A program made the position numbers and the translations under genes. Source: Amborella trichopoda (taxonomy: Eukaryota; Streptophyta; Magnoliopsida; Amborellales; Amborellaceae). From it: a stretch of 64,000 nt of DNA. Shown in pieces: positions 12,481 through 24,905 of this stretch (positions are counted from its first letter, which is position 1; each line of letters opens with the position of its first letter). Location of the stretch: the NCBI RefSeq assembly GCF_000471905.2, contig NW_006499751.1, forward strand, positions 5,324,680 through 5,388,679. The letters are read 5' to 3'. Below the pieces are notes generated by a model that saw nothing but the letters and a program-made list of their open reading frames with translations, had not been told where the DNA came from and did not search any database.

Positions 12481-14941
12481 GCAAAAAGAAGAATAAAATC
12501 ATGCATCATAATGAGATAGAGCGGCAAAAGAAGTATTTCATTCATAAAATCAGAGATCTTTACAAGTGTCGTTATATAAAGAAACAAAAAGAAGAAAAGG
12601 ATGAAATGACACTTCCAAAAACGATCAATGATCTCGTCAATCTTCGCTCTGGAAGCTGCAAAAGAAGCCTTGGCATGCTGAATGCGTCCCTTTAGATCAA
12701 TCACCAATTGAGCCTCTTATCCCAAAAAGGTAGTTTCCTCCTCTAGGGTGTAGTCAAGGGTTGATATTTCCTTGCCTAACACCCCATCTTCTACTTCTCA
12801 GGCTTTCGTTTCTTTCTCGATCCCATCAAACTCCTCCCTCATCCTCCGTATCTCTGCCTTCAAAGTTGTCATTCAGTTGAAACGAACAATTGGCCCTTCA
12901 TTCAGCTCAGATCTCCAAGAAGACGCAGCATCCCTCTCCTGTGTATGGGCCTCAATTGATTCAAGACGATGCATGAGAGAGGCTTCTAGAGAGGCCAACT
13001 ATGAGTTCTCTAATTGTTGTGCAGTTGTCTCCCATTCAACTGCCTTTATCTGCCATCCCTCCAGCTCGTTTATGGCACCATCATAGTATGGGAGGACCTC
13101 TTGTGCGCCCCCTAGGAGGGAAATTTGCATTAACTTCTGGATTGCATCATCAAAATTGGTGAAGGGCAGTTCCTTTAATTTTCAGACGCCCACACGAAGC
13201 ATATCCATGATCATGCCTGATACACCACTGAAATTGGGCCTGGATGTTGTAGCCAAGGCAGCCACAACGGAAGAAGCATCGATCTCATTAGTAGGGCTCG
13301 AAGGGATGATAACCACGTGGGTCACTGGCTCTTCTAGAGCAATCGTGAACCTCGGGCTCCTCGGATCCAGAGGGAACCCTAGCCTCACGCTACTCACAGA
13401 TCTGTTCTCCTCAGGTTCAACCTTTTTCGGACCAGATCTCCCTGGCCCCCAATCACAATCTCAGTCTCAGCAGTCTTAGCCCTTTCAGGGCCAACTTCTT
13501 CTCTCTGCCCCTCATTTTCTGGAGCAGCCTCAATAAGTCCAATCTCTCCACCTTGACCTTCACCTGCTGAGGTCACTACTTTGGTCTTAGCATGCTCCAA
13601 AGCAGCCTCTTCCCCTTGTCTCTCACCCTCTGACATGGCCTCGATAAGTTCAAGGCCAACATCTCTTCCTTGTTCTTCACCCTCCTGAACTACCACCTCA
13701 GCCTCAGCAAGTCCAGGGCCCACCTTTTTCGTTTGATCTTCATCTTCTAGGAACACCACTTCAGCCACGACCTCTTCTACCTGGCTTGCATCCTTCACAC
13801 CCAAAACCTCTGCCACAAAAAGCTCAACCCCCTTCATCTTCATGACCTATGCACTCTGGGGAGCCAATCTCTGAACCCTCAAGATCTTCCCTCCTAGAAT
13901 AGCCTAGGTCAACATCACCTATAATTTCATCACCCGGGGCAGAAGCTTCCTGATATTCATGTACCTCACCAATCATAGGCTCCTCCACCTGAGGGATGCT
14001 TGGGCTTCACTAACCAAGATCGCAGCCCTTGTCTCAGCCAGAGCAGCAACCTGCTGACGTTCAGAGGCCTCGTCAATGTCAGGTTCCTCCCCTTGAGCAA
14101 TAACTGGGCCTTCAGCCCCATTGATCTCCCTTGGAACTAGATCTGACTCAAGAATCACCCTTGGACTTAAAGGAATCACCTCAAGCTCCGACGTCACCTC
14201 TCGATCAGAAGTGAAGACAATAAGCTCAGAGGTGACAAAGTTATCTACTTAAGTCTCTGAAGAGCTAGAAAACAGCTTAGGAGAGGTAGATGATGATGAC
14301 GAAAGAGAAAAAGGAGACTCAGAAGGAGTAGCAAATGAATCTGAGGAGGCAGAAGGTGACGAGCTATCTGCCTGTTCTAGGATGACAAGAGGTTTCGCAC
14401 TCCTTCGTCTTGGAGCGGGTCTGACAGCCTGAGGCTGTGTACGAATGCCACTAGGGGCAACACAATTCCTTTTCTTTCTTCTTGCCAGTGAAGGAGCAAT
14501 TTTCTCAGAGCTCCTCCCGCGAGAAGAGCCTGCAACAAGAGCGCTGTGGGGGCCGCACCCTATAAATATATTCAGGTCTTGAATCGAGTGCCCTTCATGA
14601 CCTGTGACCATTCGATCCTTCCATTGGAAGATAACGGTAAGGTTGCCAAAAAGGCTCCCCATCTTCTTTTCCATGGCAAGAAATTGCAACGAAGTGTCAT
14701 CCGCCACTATCTCTCGAGGTATCCTAAGAGCTTGCCAATTCCAAGGGTAGTTCAAGGTAAAAATCTCTCCTAGAGGAGGAGTCTTGAGCATTCTCCTTTT
14801 CTTGATATCTTGGCGCCAATTGTAGTTCTCCCCTTTTCGGGGGTGATCAACGTCCTAATACCCTCGGCTGGAAATCCTCCACTAGCGTGCATAAGCCTCG
14901 GTTGCTTGGGCCCTTCTGCCAAAATGTGGAACCACATATTT
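12447..14941 (-). pseudogene. Degenerate minus-strand ORF, acidic and coiled-coil, function unknown
   Basis: The minus-strand frames at 14825-14249, 14197-13973, 13843-13394, 13397-13182 and 12780-12600 appear to be parts of one broken gene. The N-terminal part (14791-14249) is globular-looking, with FTLNYPWNWQALRIPREI, MGSLFGNLTVIFQWKDRM and then a basic segment with RRKKRN and a Ser-rich tract. The middle is Glu/Ala/Gly-rich and acidic (EEVVAEVVFLEDEDQ, GEGQGGEIGL). The C-terminal part has heptad-like LEEETTFLG, a stop, then VIDLKGRIQHAKASFAASRA. I do not recognise the family. Some Tat-lineage elements (Grande type) carry an antisense ORF between pol and the 3' LTR, which this position would fit; a captured host gene is the alternative. 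It is interrupted at 14942 by an LTR. Confidence 0.5.
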
Positions 14942-15270
14942 TGTAAGGACCACAATTTTCACGCATGGTGATGGAGGGTGAAACAGAGACCTAGCACCGT
15001 TTGGAGCATCGCTGCGCGTGTATAAGAGCTTAGCGCCGTCTGTGATGAAGAGGTAGAAGAGAGAGAAAGAAAACACATCGTCGAGCATGTAAAGGGAAGC
15101 ACCGTGCATGACGATGGGCAGTGCCATTTGCGCATCGCCACATGCGCTATAGTAATGCCACATGCGTGAGGACCATCGCCATTTGTGTAAGGAGACCTAG
15201 CACTGTCTGTGACCCAGTGCCATTTGTGAATTGACGAAGAGAATGAAAAGTCAGCACCGTGCATGAAGAT
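14942..15270 (+). mobile_element. 5' fragment of a Tekay-like LTR
   Basis: It begins TGTAAGGACCACAATTTTC and is followed by 'GAGGGTGAAACAGAG', 'TTTGGAGCATCGC', 'GTATAAGAGCTTAGCGCC' and 'CCACATGCGTGAGGACCATCGCC'. All but the last recur at 16177-16313, and the last recurs at 27200-27235 in the full LTR. It ends after about 330 bp and passes directly into integrase coding sequence, so most of the LTR plus gag, protease and RT have been deleted. Confidence 0.8.
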
Positions 15271-16162
15271 AGGGATGTAAGATTACATGGTGCACCCATC
15301 AAAATTGTGTCTGATAGAGACAAGATTCTGGGCTGGCCTATAGTCAGCTTTGGGGACCGAACATACCTTCAGCCCTGCCTTTCATTCCCAGACATATGGG
15401 CAATACGAAAGGACCATTCAAATACTGGAAGATATGTTACAGGCGTGTATCACTGATTTTAGAGGAAGCTGGGAGGACCATCTGACCCTAATAGAGTTTG
15501 CCTAAAACAATTGCTTCTAAGCCAGCATCTAGATGGCACCGTACGAGGCCCTATATGGGAGGAAGTGTAGATCGCCCATCTGCTGGGATGAGGTGAGTGA
15601 GAGTAAATTACTGGGGCCCAAAATAGTCCAGATAACTTTTGAGAATATTGCCTTAATTAGAGAGTGGCTCAAGATAGCCCAAAGTCGGCAAAAGAGTTAT
15701 GTCGATAATCACAGGAGAGACCTGGAATTTGATGTCGGTGATCGGATCTTCTTGAAGATATCACCGACCAAGAGTATTACGTGATTTCGCAAAAAGGGAG
15801 TTGAGCTAGTGGTATATTGGGCATTTCAAAATTCAGGAAAGAGTTGGGAAGATGGCGTAACGACTTGCCTTGCCACCTGAACTGGCCAATATTTATAATG
15901 TCTTTCATGTATCATTGCTGATGAAATATCAACCTGACCCATCCCTTGTTTTGGAATACAAACCAATCCCACTGAGGGAGGACTTGACCTATGTTGAACG
16001 ACCAATTGGGATATTAGACCAGAGAATACAAGTGTTACGCAATAAAGAAATTCCCTTGGTTTGAGTGCAATGGTAGTGTCACTCAAGAACTTAATCAACA
16101 TGGGAACGGGAGGACAAGATTTGTGAGAAATACCCCCACCGTTTTTATTGACACGAATGTGA
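15271..16162 (+). pseudogene. Tekay/Del-type integrase C-terminal region, broken
   Basis: Several frames together follow chromovirus (Tekay) integrase: LHGAPIKIVSDRD with a core Asp (about 15278), CITDFRGSWEDHLTLIEFA (about 15446-15505), MAPYEALYGRKCRSPICWDE (15533-), QSRQKSYVDNHRRDLEFDVG (about 15690-), PPELANIYNVFHVSLLMKY (15870-), and a chromodomain-like tail with EDLTYVERPIGILDQRIQVL. The catalytic-Glu segment is missing between about 15330 and 15440, and there are stops and at least three frameshifts. A polypurine tract and LTR start follow, as expected for the 3' end of pol. Confidence 0.85.
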
Positions 16163-16176
16163 TTTTGGGGGGATGA
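16163..16176 (+). promoter_or_regulatory. Polypurine tract before the Tekay 3' LTR
   Basis: TTTTGGGGGGATGA sits immediately upstream of the TGTAAGGACC LTR start, where plus-strand DNA synthesis is primed. The parallel site at 27006-27022 reads TTTTAAGGGGGGGATGA. Confidence 0.75.
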
Positions 16177-16313
16177 TGTAAGGACCACAATTTTCTCCCA
16201 GTCCAAATATGTGCATGATGATGGAGGGTGAAACAGAGGCCTAGTACCATTTGGAGCATCGCCGCACGTATATAAGAGCTTAGCGCCATTTGTGATGAAG
16301 AGGTGTAGACGCC
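16177..16313 (+). mobile_element. Start of a Tekay 3' LTR, interrupted by a Tat insertion
   Basis: It repeats the first 130 bp of 14942-15270, with differences that are mostly C/T or G/A at CpG sites. It stops at GAAGAGG, where the Tat LTR begins (TGTAGACGCC, 16314). The 14942 copy continues GAAGAGG-TAGAAG, so the break is an insertion point. The expected target duplication is therefore AGAGG, but its partner is not in the window. Confidence 0.8.
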
Positions 16314-17383
16314 CCATTTTAAATCTAGCAAATTCTGTGGTTTTCTTGGACCCTTAGGATCACATTGACTTAGTGAATCCAAAATCCATAGGTCACACAA
16401 CTTACCCGTGGACCCAGAACCATTCTGCCAGCCCAAAAACCCTGTTACACTCTGTTTTGGCCCAAAACCTTGAAAATGCACTGTTTTAAGGAAAAATCAT
16501 TAAAAATAGTAAGAAAATCCATTTAGACCCAAATTTTCTCTAAGAGCTTCACAAGAGGCTAAGAAATACACTTGAAAAGAAAAAAAAGAATTTCAATTTT
16601 GACAAGTTTTGGTTTGGGCGACACGGGGCATGCCACCCAAGCGATACTACCTGTGCCGCCCAAGCGACACGCCCCTGCCTCCCAGATCCGGGACCCTCAA
16701 AATTGGACCTTTTGACTAGGGATTTCCTTGTTATGTACGTTGATCATTGCCAACAAATTTTCCCCCCTTTTAGGATCTTTTCAGGGACCATTTGGAGGGG
16801 GGGAGGGGGGTAAATAGAGAAACGAGAGGGGACTGGAGACAAGAGGAAAACCCAAGAGATAGAGATTAGAAATCCCAAGGTCCTGCAGGAGATAGAGACC
16901 TGAGAGAAATACTCAGAGAAAAAACCCTATCTAACCTAGGCCTAGCATCCCAGTTCGATGCCATTTTCTAGGGCAACACTACCACCGAAGACTTTCTGAT
17001 CGACATCTAGACCAAAAGGGCAAATGGAACTGGTTTTGATAAGGGTGAGCTCTCGAGGGCGCGGGAATCCCGGGCCAACCGGCCCGGTCGGGTATTTTCT
17101 CTTCTCTTCTTCCTTTTCTTATTTTACTATTCTCATATCATTTTTACTTTTTTTATCAACATAATATTTTAAAACTCATGTTTTGCAATGCTTTGGATCA
17201 CGCTGGCTCTGCCACAGATTTGAGAGCAGATCTGCTCGTTTTTTGGCAGATCTAATCTCATATCTGAATTCAATTGTTCCCACTTTCTCTACCATTGCTT
17301 TTTCATTTCATTTTTATCAGTTTAAAGTGTCAAATCCGAGAGATCTTCATCGGAGGATCCTCTCTAATTTTTTGTGGTAAACA
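16314..17383 (+). mobile_element. 5' LTR of a Tat-type Gypsy element
   Basis: It starts TGTAGACGCCCC and ends GTGGTAAACA (TG..CA), 1070 bp. It is followed after one base by a primer-binding-type sequence. It is homologous along its length to the LTR at 1370-2435. The middle carries GGGCGACAC phrases (16617, 16668) and there is a G-run at about 16798-16811. Confidence 0.88.
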
Positions 17384-17384
17384 G

Positions 17385-17404
17385 TTTGGCGCCTACCGTG
17401 GGGC
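17385..17404 (+). promoter_or_regulatory. Primer-binding site of the Tat-type element
   Basis: TTTGGCGCCTACCGTGGGGC directly follows the LTR end. A TGGCGCC start at this position is typical of tRNA-primed plant Gypsy elements. The cognate tRNA was not determined. Confidence 0.75.
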
Positions 17405-17559
17405 AAATCATGTGTGATCCGAGCATCAAAATTTTGAAAATCTCAGAATATTTTGAAAATTTTCAGGTATGTTCTAAGTACCATTTTGTGACTTTTTCCG
17501 AATTTTCATTTAAAAAAAATATATTTTAAAATATAAAAAAAAATAATTTTTTGTTAAAT

Positions 17560-18400
17560 CTGCTGCCACTTTATTTTAATTTATTTTCAACAAAAACCAT
17601 TTTATTTGTTGTTTATCAAAGTTTACAGTAAGCATTTTTTATCAAGATATACAAGAAAAAAATGTATAAAAAAATAAAAACAATAAATGTTCGGGTGACA
17701 CAAGGCGTGCCGCCCTCGTGCCGCCCAGGTGACAAAGGGCATGCCGCCTAGGTCCAGGGCGACACGCTCTCTGGTTCCCCCCTTCTCCCAATTCATAATT
17801 TTTTAAAATTTTTCAAGCCAGTTCTTGGGTCTATTTTATGGTTTTTCACAGAACTTCAAAGTAAAATAAAATTTTTAAAAATACCAAAAAAATATTTTGC
17901 TTGATACAGGTCTGTTCTATCTGTTGTTCTTCTATTTTACTTTTTTTTAATTTTATTTTATCAAAAATTATTATTTTTCTGCTTCTGCAAGTTTCAGTAG
18001 CCTTATTTCATCAAGATCAACAAGATAAAAATAAACAAAAAAAAAAAAAAGTTTTTTGGGCGACACGGTCCGTGCCGCCCTTATCACAGACGTCCTAAAA
18101 ACTTCTGGGACCCCACAGGCCTTTTCCAAAGATTGTTTCGCACTTTTTCACCAGTTTTTTGCTTAAAATAAATTTTTTAAACAATATAAAAAAAATATTT
18201 TGCTTCAGATAAGTCTATCCTGCTCCTAACTTTTTTTTTTCTATTTTCTTTTTTTAGTTTGTTAATTTTGATTGAGACTAGTTTTTTCTTGCTTTCACCA
18301 TGCTTAGTTTCACTGTGTTTCATCAAACTTTAAAAAGATAAAAAAATTTTAAAAAAAAATTCATCAAGGGATGCTTGCACCCTCCCTGAACCGTGTCCCG
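17560..18400 (+). repeat. Degenerate ~330-bp repeat, 3 copies, in the leader
   Basis: Each copy runs from a 'TTTTATT/TCTATTTT' T-rich part through 'GTTTCAGTAGCCTTATTTCATCAAG'-like text (about 17620, 17990, 18305) to an A-run. The first two copies end in the GTGCCGCC/GGCGACAC phrase (about 17690 and 18058); the third lacks it. Confidence 0.55.
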
Positions 18401-18974
18401 TTCGAGTCATCCTCGACTCGGGTCACGCTCGACTTAGCACGAACATTGCCTGGTTTCACTGCTTTGACCATACATTCTTAGGGGTTCCTCAGCCCTCCAT
18501 CGATATTGTGCCTCGAGCGAGTTTTGCCTTGAAGTGCGCATCACTAGGTGCGATCAGCTCGAGCGCTCACTTGTTTTCTTTCTTATTGTGTACCTGTGTG
18601 CTTGACTTTATTTTCATTTGTGTGCTTCTTTACACACTCTAGCATACACTGACCGATAATCCCGAAAAACCAGAAAACAAATTTTTCGAAAACCCCCAAA
18701 ATCTGCATTAACGGTGTGAGGGGAACTTAGCATTGAGAGCCATGGCAGTTAGGATTCGTGTAACTTCAACTATGAGTCCCCCTACGAAATCCTTTTCCTC
18801 AAAGCAACTCCACGTATAGTAGGATCTGGCAAAATCCTATAACAGGAGGGCAGGACCTATGCGGGGACCTATATCAGCCTAGCCTCATTTAAGTAGTTAG
18901 GAACCCACTCTCAAGCCAAGCCTACCAATAGTACTCTACTAGGTCAAAAGTTTTTGTGTGCTTTCTTGCTTATT

Positions 18975-19480
18975 GATCTTGAGTCTCAGCCCGAATCTAC
19001 TTTTGGTCCAAGCCAAACCCTCTGGGTCTAGGTTCAGACTTGTAACCAGCCTAGCCTAGATCCGAACCAAGTTTCGGCTTGGTCCGAACTTAGGCCCCTC
19101 TTGGTTCGAGCTGAAGGCTCGTTCCTCGTTCATCTTTGATCCAGTCCAGGTCCATACCTGGCTTGATCAATAAAACTCTCTGGGTCTAAGTTCAGGCTTA
19201 CACCCAACTTAGCCTAGATCCGAACCAAGTTCACACCCAGGTTCGAACCTAGACCCCTTTTGGTCCAAGCCAAAGGATCGTGCCTAAACCAACTTTGATC
19301 CTGTCCGGATCCACACTCGGTCTGATTATCATAACCCTTTAGGTCCAAGCTCAGGCTTGCACTCAGCTCAGTCCAGGTCCGAACCAGGTTCACACCCAAG
19401 TCCGAACCTAGACCCACTCTTGGTCCGAGCCGAGAATCGCACCCATCTAGTCTAGATCTTAGTCTAGGTTCTAGCATAGG
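18975..19480 (+). repeat. ~160-bp tandem repeat, 3 copies, in the leader
   Basis: The phrases 'CTGGGTCTAGGTTCAG', 'CCTAGATCCGAACC', 'GAACCTAGACCC' and 'TTTGATCCTGTCC' return at about 19020, 19178 and 19340. It lies just upstream of gag. The minus ORF at 19214-19477 is a by-product. Confidence 0.75.
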
Positions 19481-19697
19481 TCTAAGCTTGGAGTTTCCCC
19501 TAAAGATAGGCTAGACTTACCCTAATTTAGGGTCTGAGCCAAAACCCATTGAGTCTAGCACGTATAGATTTCGGGCTAGTCTTAGCCTTGGTCTTAGTTA
19601 AGGTTTTGCCCCTAAAGTCAGGCTGAGTCTGCCCTAGGTCATCGAGTTTAGATCTTACCTAAGCCTAGACTCTAAAACCCATCCAAAGAAAGTCATC

Positions 19698-21600
19698 ATG
19701 TCGGTTACCCAAGGCGATTATGATGACCGCTCCATGGCTGACTCTAAACTGAACCTTCCCAAACATAGGGACCAGTATGCCGCAATCCCTTGGGATTACG
19801 GCCAGAACTTGGGCCAATCCATTATCCATCATCCAGGTCTTCAATTAGTAAACGAGTCCCAAGGATCCAATCCTAACCCTGAGCTCTGTATGGTCTGAAA
19901 GGTTGGCTCCTCCCGAGAACATTCAATAGCCAGGGGGTCCGGCTGGGCATTGTCCTACAGTAGAAGCCGTCTAACCTTAGGTAACCAAAGCTGGAGGCGT
20001 GCAAGGGAAGAAGTTCATGCGGCATCTAATGCCAATTCCCACAACTCGAACCAAGATACCCCCGAGATGTAGGGGTCTTAGAACCAAGACCAACCTAGGT
20101 TTATAAGGTCAAATCCAACCTCAAGCCACCATAGTACTGCTCATGATGTTCTTAACATTGTACGGAGCAGAGGCGTCAATTTAGATCAACCCTTAGGCGA
20201 GATAGGCATCGAAGCTTCCATTAAAAGTTTGGTTGACTTAGGTTACACTGTTCATGCTCCAGCTCACAGGCCAAACCCAAACCAACTTAGTGGTATTGGT
20301 CAATTCTTATCACGACTGAGTCAGCCGATTTTTCAACCGGTCCCTCTAGTTCATCTGGTCCAACAAATCGTGCAATTTTCTCAATCGGTGGCGACTACGC
20401 CCCTCAGGCGCAAGTGTATTAAACTGCTTCGGTAACTGCGCCTCATCCATCACAGACCCAAGTAGGCCAACATCTACCCCAAGTTTTGACTCATCAGTGT
20501 ATGCTCGGGAACCCACTAACTGTGGGGTCTACTCTCATGACGAATACCTAACAAGAGTGCACTTGAAAAGCGATACAAGATATGCTTGTAAGGATGGGTA
20601 TGCATAAAATCCTACCTCCAAAGGCTTGTGTTCATGAGACGCTTGGTGGCATGGAAGACCTTCCCCCTGGGTTTGTCATCCTAGAGTTTAAAAACAAATT
20701 CAATGGGAAGAGTGACCCAGATATTCATGTCAACTCGTATCTCCTCTCCGTCCAAACCTTGCGAGACAGGCCTATCTAGTTGAAGGACCTGTTTTCACAA
20801 ACTTTGACTGGTGAGGCTTTAAACTGGCATCGGAGAATAATGACCGCTCAACCACACATAACTCCAGACGAAATGTTCAACTAGTTCATCTCTCATTATC
20901 ATGGGTTGACACTATGATCTCTTTCCTTGGGCGAGCTCAGTGCAACTAAACAAAACCCCAGAGAATCCTTTGAGGATTTTATCCGTCTATTCTGAGAGGC
21001 AGTGATGCGGGTTATCGAATGTCCACTCACAGACCTAGCTAAAATCTCCATGGCCTTAGAAAATGCAGCTTCTGAATACAGGACCTTCTTTAGCCAAGGA
21101 CTTATCCCCCACTCTTTCGACTCCATGATCGAGCGGGTGGCACGACATGAAAGGTTGAGAGGGACACCCCTCAGTACTAGGCCTGATAACAAACCATCAC
21201 GACTCCCCAGAATAAATATAAGAGCAATGACAAGGGGAATCCAGTCAGGTTAATGAAATTTTCGTCAACGGACCCGCTCAGGGTTCAGCTACCTAGCAAT
21301 ATAATAGGAATCAAAGTCAAGGGGTCAGCCTAAAGCTAACGCTCAAAATAACAATCGAAGGCGAGAGGAGAATTTCACTCCTCTCAAAGACCCGTTAAAA
21401 AAAGTGTTGGAGTTACTCTTGAAGAAAAACATGGTCACCATCTGAACCACCATTTGAGGTTAAGGATAAGAACATATGGTGCAAGTGACATAGAAACCAT
21501 GCTCATGATACCCTAAACTGTTTCAACTTGAAGCGAGTGATTCCAGGCTTGATTAATAAGAGTAACATCTATCGGACCTAGAAATCAACATGTTGAAGAA
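19698..21600 (+). pseudogene. Tat-type gag, broken by stops and frameshifts
   Basis: The first plausible ATG after the leader is 19698 (MSVTQGDYDDRS). Capsid-like text follows in pieces: PPGFVILEFKNKFNGKSDP (about 20665-), LFSQTLTGEALNWH (about 20790-), NPRESFEDFIRLF (about 20955-), DLAKISMALENAASEYRTFF (about 21030-) and PHSFDSMIERVARHE (about 21109-). A knuckle of C-x2-H-x4-H-x4-C form lies at 21480-21525, with a TGA codon between its first Cys and first His. At least five in-frame stops exclude function. Confidence 0.75.
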
Positions 21601-23001
21601 TCTAATCAAAAGATGGATATCTTCACAAACCCTCTCCCCAAAAATACGGCCACAATGACCGAAGAAACGGGAGTTTCGTGTAACTCAAAGGAGGATGTTA
21701 TCATTCACATGATTGAAAATGGAGACGAAGAAGATGATCCCAGCCAATTCATATTTGCTTGTGATCATCATCTCCAAGAAGTTGAAGAAGATCTTTTGAG
21801 TCTTCTTAAAGGAAACTCTTCGTCCCCAAACTCTGATGAACCTCCTTAGTGGGACCTGTATGACGAAGATGATGCCCTCGAGATTAACATGGTCAACGCT
21901 AATGAAAAGGGATCATCTTCCAAACAAGGGGCTAACACCCCGAGGTCTCCCATTACTCTCGCAAGGGCTGACCCTATCGAGCTCCAGGCTAGCGAAGTTG
22001 TTTTCTTAACCCGCATAAGTCGAGTGTGCAAACCCATCCAATTGATGGCAGACACTCTTGATGAAAGAATGGGAGCCACTTCAATAGCCAAACAACCGAC
22101 AGGGGTTGCGGATCATGAACCTAATAAAAGAACTCAAGGATCCACAACCACCTATGATCTACTGACTCATCTCGGGAAGATCCAGTCTCAAATATCCATC
22201 TTGGAACTGCTTGAGAATTCACCGGCACATAGAGCGCAAATTGAAAAGGTTCGTGCTAAGACCCACATCCCGAGCAACACACAACCAAATGAGTTGTGTG
22301 AGATGATCAACCAACTAATGGCACCAACGCCAATCATATTCATGGATGGTGACAACCCGGCTAATGTCAATCGTTTTCACGTCCAAACTCAGCACATCAC
22401 TGTTTTCATGCAAGGATATGAAATTCGGAGAGTGCTTGTTGATAATGGGGCATCCCTAAACATATGCCCTATGAAAGCGGTGAAGCAAATAGGCAAAAGC
22501 CCGGATAACTTCGAGTTGTGTCAACTAACAACTGTTGCTTACGACGAGACCAAGAGACAAGCTAAAGGCATACTGCCTTTCACAACTAAGATCGGCCCAG
22601 TCGTCCAAGTGATAAAATTTTAGGTCTTAGACATAAAACCTTCTTTCAACATGTTGCTAAGAAGACCCTGGCTCAACAAAAACCTCGTGGTCGCTTCGAC
22701 GCTACATCAATGTCTAAAAGTTTCAATCAAAAATGGCGTTGCAAAGGTTTGTGCTGACCCCCCTTCTTTTTTTAATCCTAGCACACATAGCAGAAAGCTA
22801 GCCACAGGGATCGAGCTCGAGGAATTCTCGCTTGCTTCCTTCGAGCAAGGTGATTGTGCCTACTTACGCCTAGAGGCTGGCGACCCTGTTCCTCAAAGTT
22901 TGCAAACATTTGCATCAATGGAGGACATTATCCAATGTCAACATCAATACGGTTTCAGGTCCCTCGAATCTTGGCATATGCTCCTCTCCCAAGGCTTCTA
23001 A
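21601..23001 (+). pseudogene. Tat-type gag-pol junction and aspartic protease region
   Basis: An acidic linker ORF (21613-21849) leads to the longest open frame of this element (21889-22623, 244 codons). Its end carries the retropepsin motif VDNGASLNICP (about 22437), with the catalytic Asp present, and AKGILPFTTKIGPV. A TAG at 22621 separates it from the second half, NMLLRRPWLNKNLVVASTLH (about 22648-), which matches the usual LLGRPW-type closing motif. A single stop splits the domain. Confidence 0.78.
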
Positions 23002-23730
23002 TCAGGTCAAGGCTTGGAGTGTCAAGAGCAGGGCATAAAGGAAGCAATTTCTGCATCACCTGAAGTCAAAAATGAAAAAGGGGATCGAAGGGGGATCAAA
23101 GGGGGATCATAGAGGGCTCGGGTATTCTCTCACCCTATTTGAAAGCCGGATAAGGCCTTCAAGCCCTATGAGCTTCTTATCAGGGGGCATTCAAAGCCTC
23201 GATTCGCTCGATGCCCATCATCCAAAATGGCTGAAAGTGATCCTTGATTCCAACAGGGGTAGTCCCTCTTCCACATCTCAGCACACAATGACTAGGAATT
23301 GAAGATCTATTTGTTGACCTAGATTTGGAGGAGGTGTGCACAGTTGGCTTTAACACAGCTAAGGGTGCTCATCCACCAACACCAACCCAGGGATGGAATT
23401 GGTCGATCATTCCTTTATCTCGAGAATCGCTGAAAGCTTACCAGTGGCACCTTCAAGTCCAGGTGCCAAAAAACAGAAATGGCTCGGGGTGGCCGTCTAA
23501 CCACCCTGCACGTCCGGTCCTCAACATTTCTCTCACTATTCCCATAAGGGACACCTTTTCCAATATTTCAAAAACCGGAGAAAATTCAAAACATGATAAA
23601 GTTGATAATAATGAAAAATAATTTTTCAAAACTACAAACGCTCAAGATAGCCCAATAACGGTGCATAATACCTGAGACAATGAATTGGACGACCAAGATG
23701 AAGATCAAGAGAGTCAAGAGTCGAAAGAAA
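23002..23730 (+). mobile_element. Linker between protease and RT, no recognised domain
   Basis: Short open stretches (23072-23302, 23325-23621) show no family motif. Spacing matches the variable region that separates protease from RT in the related minus element (about 32000-33000). Confidence 0.5.
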
Positions 23731-24905
23731 TCTCTCTCAACCTGAGGAACTTACTTCCCATGTTGAGCAATTCCAGAAGAGGTTCGAAGGTGACCCAACG
23801 GCTATCATCGAAAAGACGATTAATGTAAACCTAGCAACTGAGAAGGACCCAAGGTTAACCAAGATTGGAACCTCCTTATCTTCTGAGGAGTAGGAAAATG
23901 TGATTTCCTTTCTCAAGGAATATCGCGATGTCTTCGCCTGGTCATACGATGATATGTCAGGGCTAGATCCCACATTGGTACAACTTCACCTAATATTCAA
24001 CGAAGGGGCGAAGCCTATAAGGCAGAAACTATGACGTCAAAAGACCCACCTCGAGTCTAAAATCAAAGAAGAAATCGACAAACTGCTCAAGGCAAGGTTC
24101 ATTACTCCCATCGACAATTCAGAATGGTTGGCTAACATAATGGTCGTACCCAAGAAAGACGAGAGGATGCGAGTGTGTGTCGATTACAGAGACCTCAATA
24201 AGATATGTCCCAAAGACAATTTTCCATTACCAAAAATAGATGCCTTAGTCGACAACACTGCGGGTCATGAGATGCTGTCATTCATGGACGGCTTCTTGGG
24301 TTACAACCAAATCCTCATAGCAGAAGAAGACTCATAACGCCATGGGTAACCTACTGCTACAAAGTCATGCCATTTGGCCTAAAAAATGCAAGAGCAGCTT
24401 ATCAATGGGTAATGACTAGCATCTTCCAAGATCTAATGCATACCATTATGGAAGAATATGTCGAAGACATTTTGGTCAAGTCAAAGACCAGGTTGATCAT
24501 CTCACCAACTTGAGAACCATTTTTGAAAGACTCCGAAAACATCAACTCAAACTCAATCCACAAAAATATTCCTTCGGAGTTGAATCCGGCAAATTACTAG
24601 GCTTATAGTAAGCCAAAGAGGCATTGAGGTCGACCTATCCAAAATATGAGCCATCACTGAAATGTATTCTCCCCGGAACATCAGAGAAATTTGTGGGCTT
24701 CAAGGTCGCATACAAGCCATAAGGCGTTTCATTTCAGAACTAGCAGATAAGTAAGCACTATTCGATACACTCCTTAAGAAGGACACCCCATTCATATGGG
24801 ACAATGAATGCCAAGAAGTGTTCGATCAAATGAAGGAGTACCTCATGAAGCCTCCCATCCTTAGTCATCCTAGTCTAGATAAACCCCTGTTCCTATACAT
24901 GTCAA
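23731..24905 (+). pseudogene. Tat-type reverse transcriptase and start of RNase H, decayed
   Basis: RT copies retrotransposon RNA into DNA. Motifs run in order: FLKEYRDVFAWSYDDM (about 23912), MVVPKKDERMRVCVDYRDLN (about 24140), DNTAGHEMLSFMDGFLGYNQ (about 24252), then after stops and a shift YKVMPFGLKNARAAYQ (about 24360), EEYVEDILVKS (about 24450), and finally the RT-RNase H connection with WDNECQEVFDQMKEYLMKPP. The catalytic YxDD is YVED, so one active-site Asp is Glu. RNase H breaks off near 24905, where foreign gag sequence begins. Confidence 0.85.

Larger units (their letters stand above)
17405..19697 (+). mobile_element. Long untranslated leader of the Tat element
   Basis: About 2.3 kb between the primer-binding site and the probable gag start. 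No credible ORF. The first part is A/T-rich with three degenerate copies of a roughly 330-bp block, the second is C/G-richer with a roughly 160-bp repeat. Long leaders are common in Tat/Ogre elements. Confidence 0.7.
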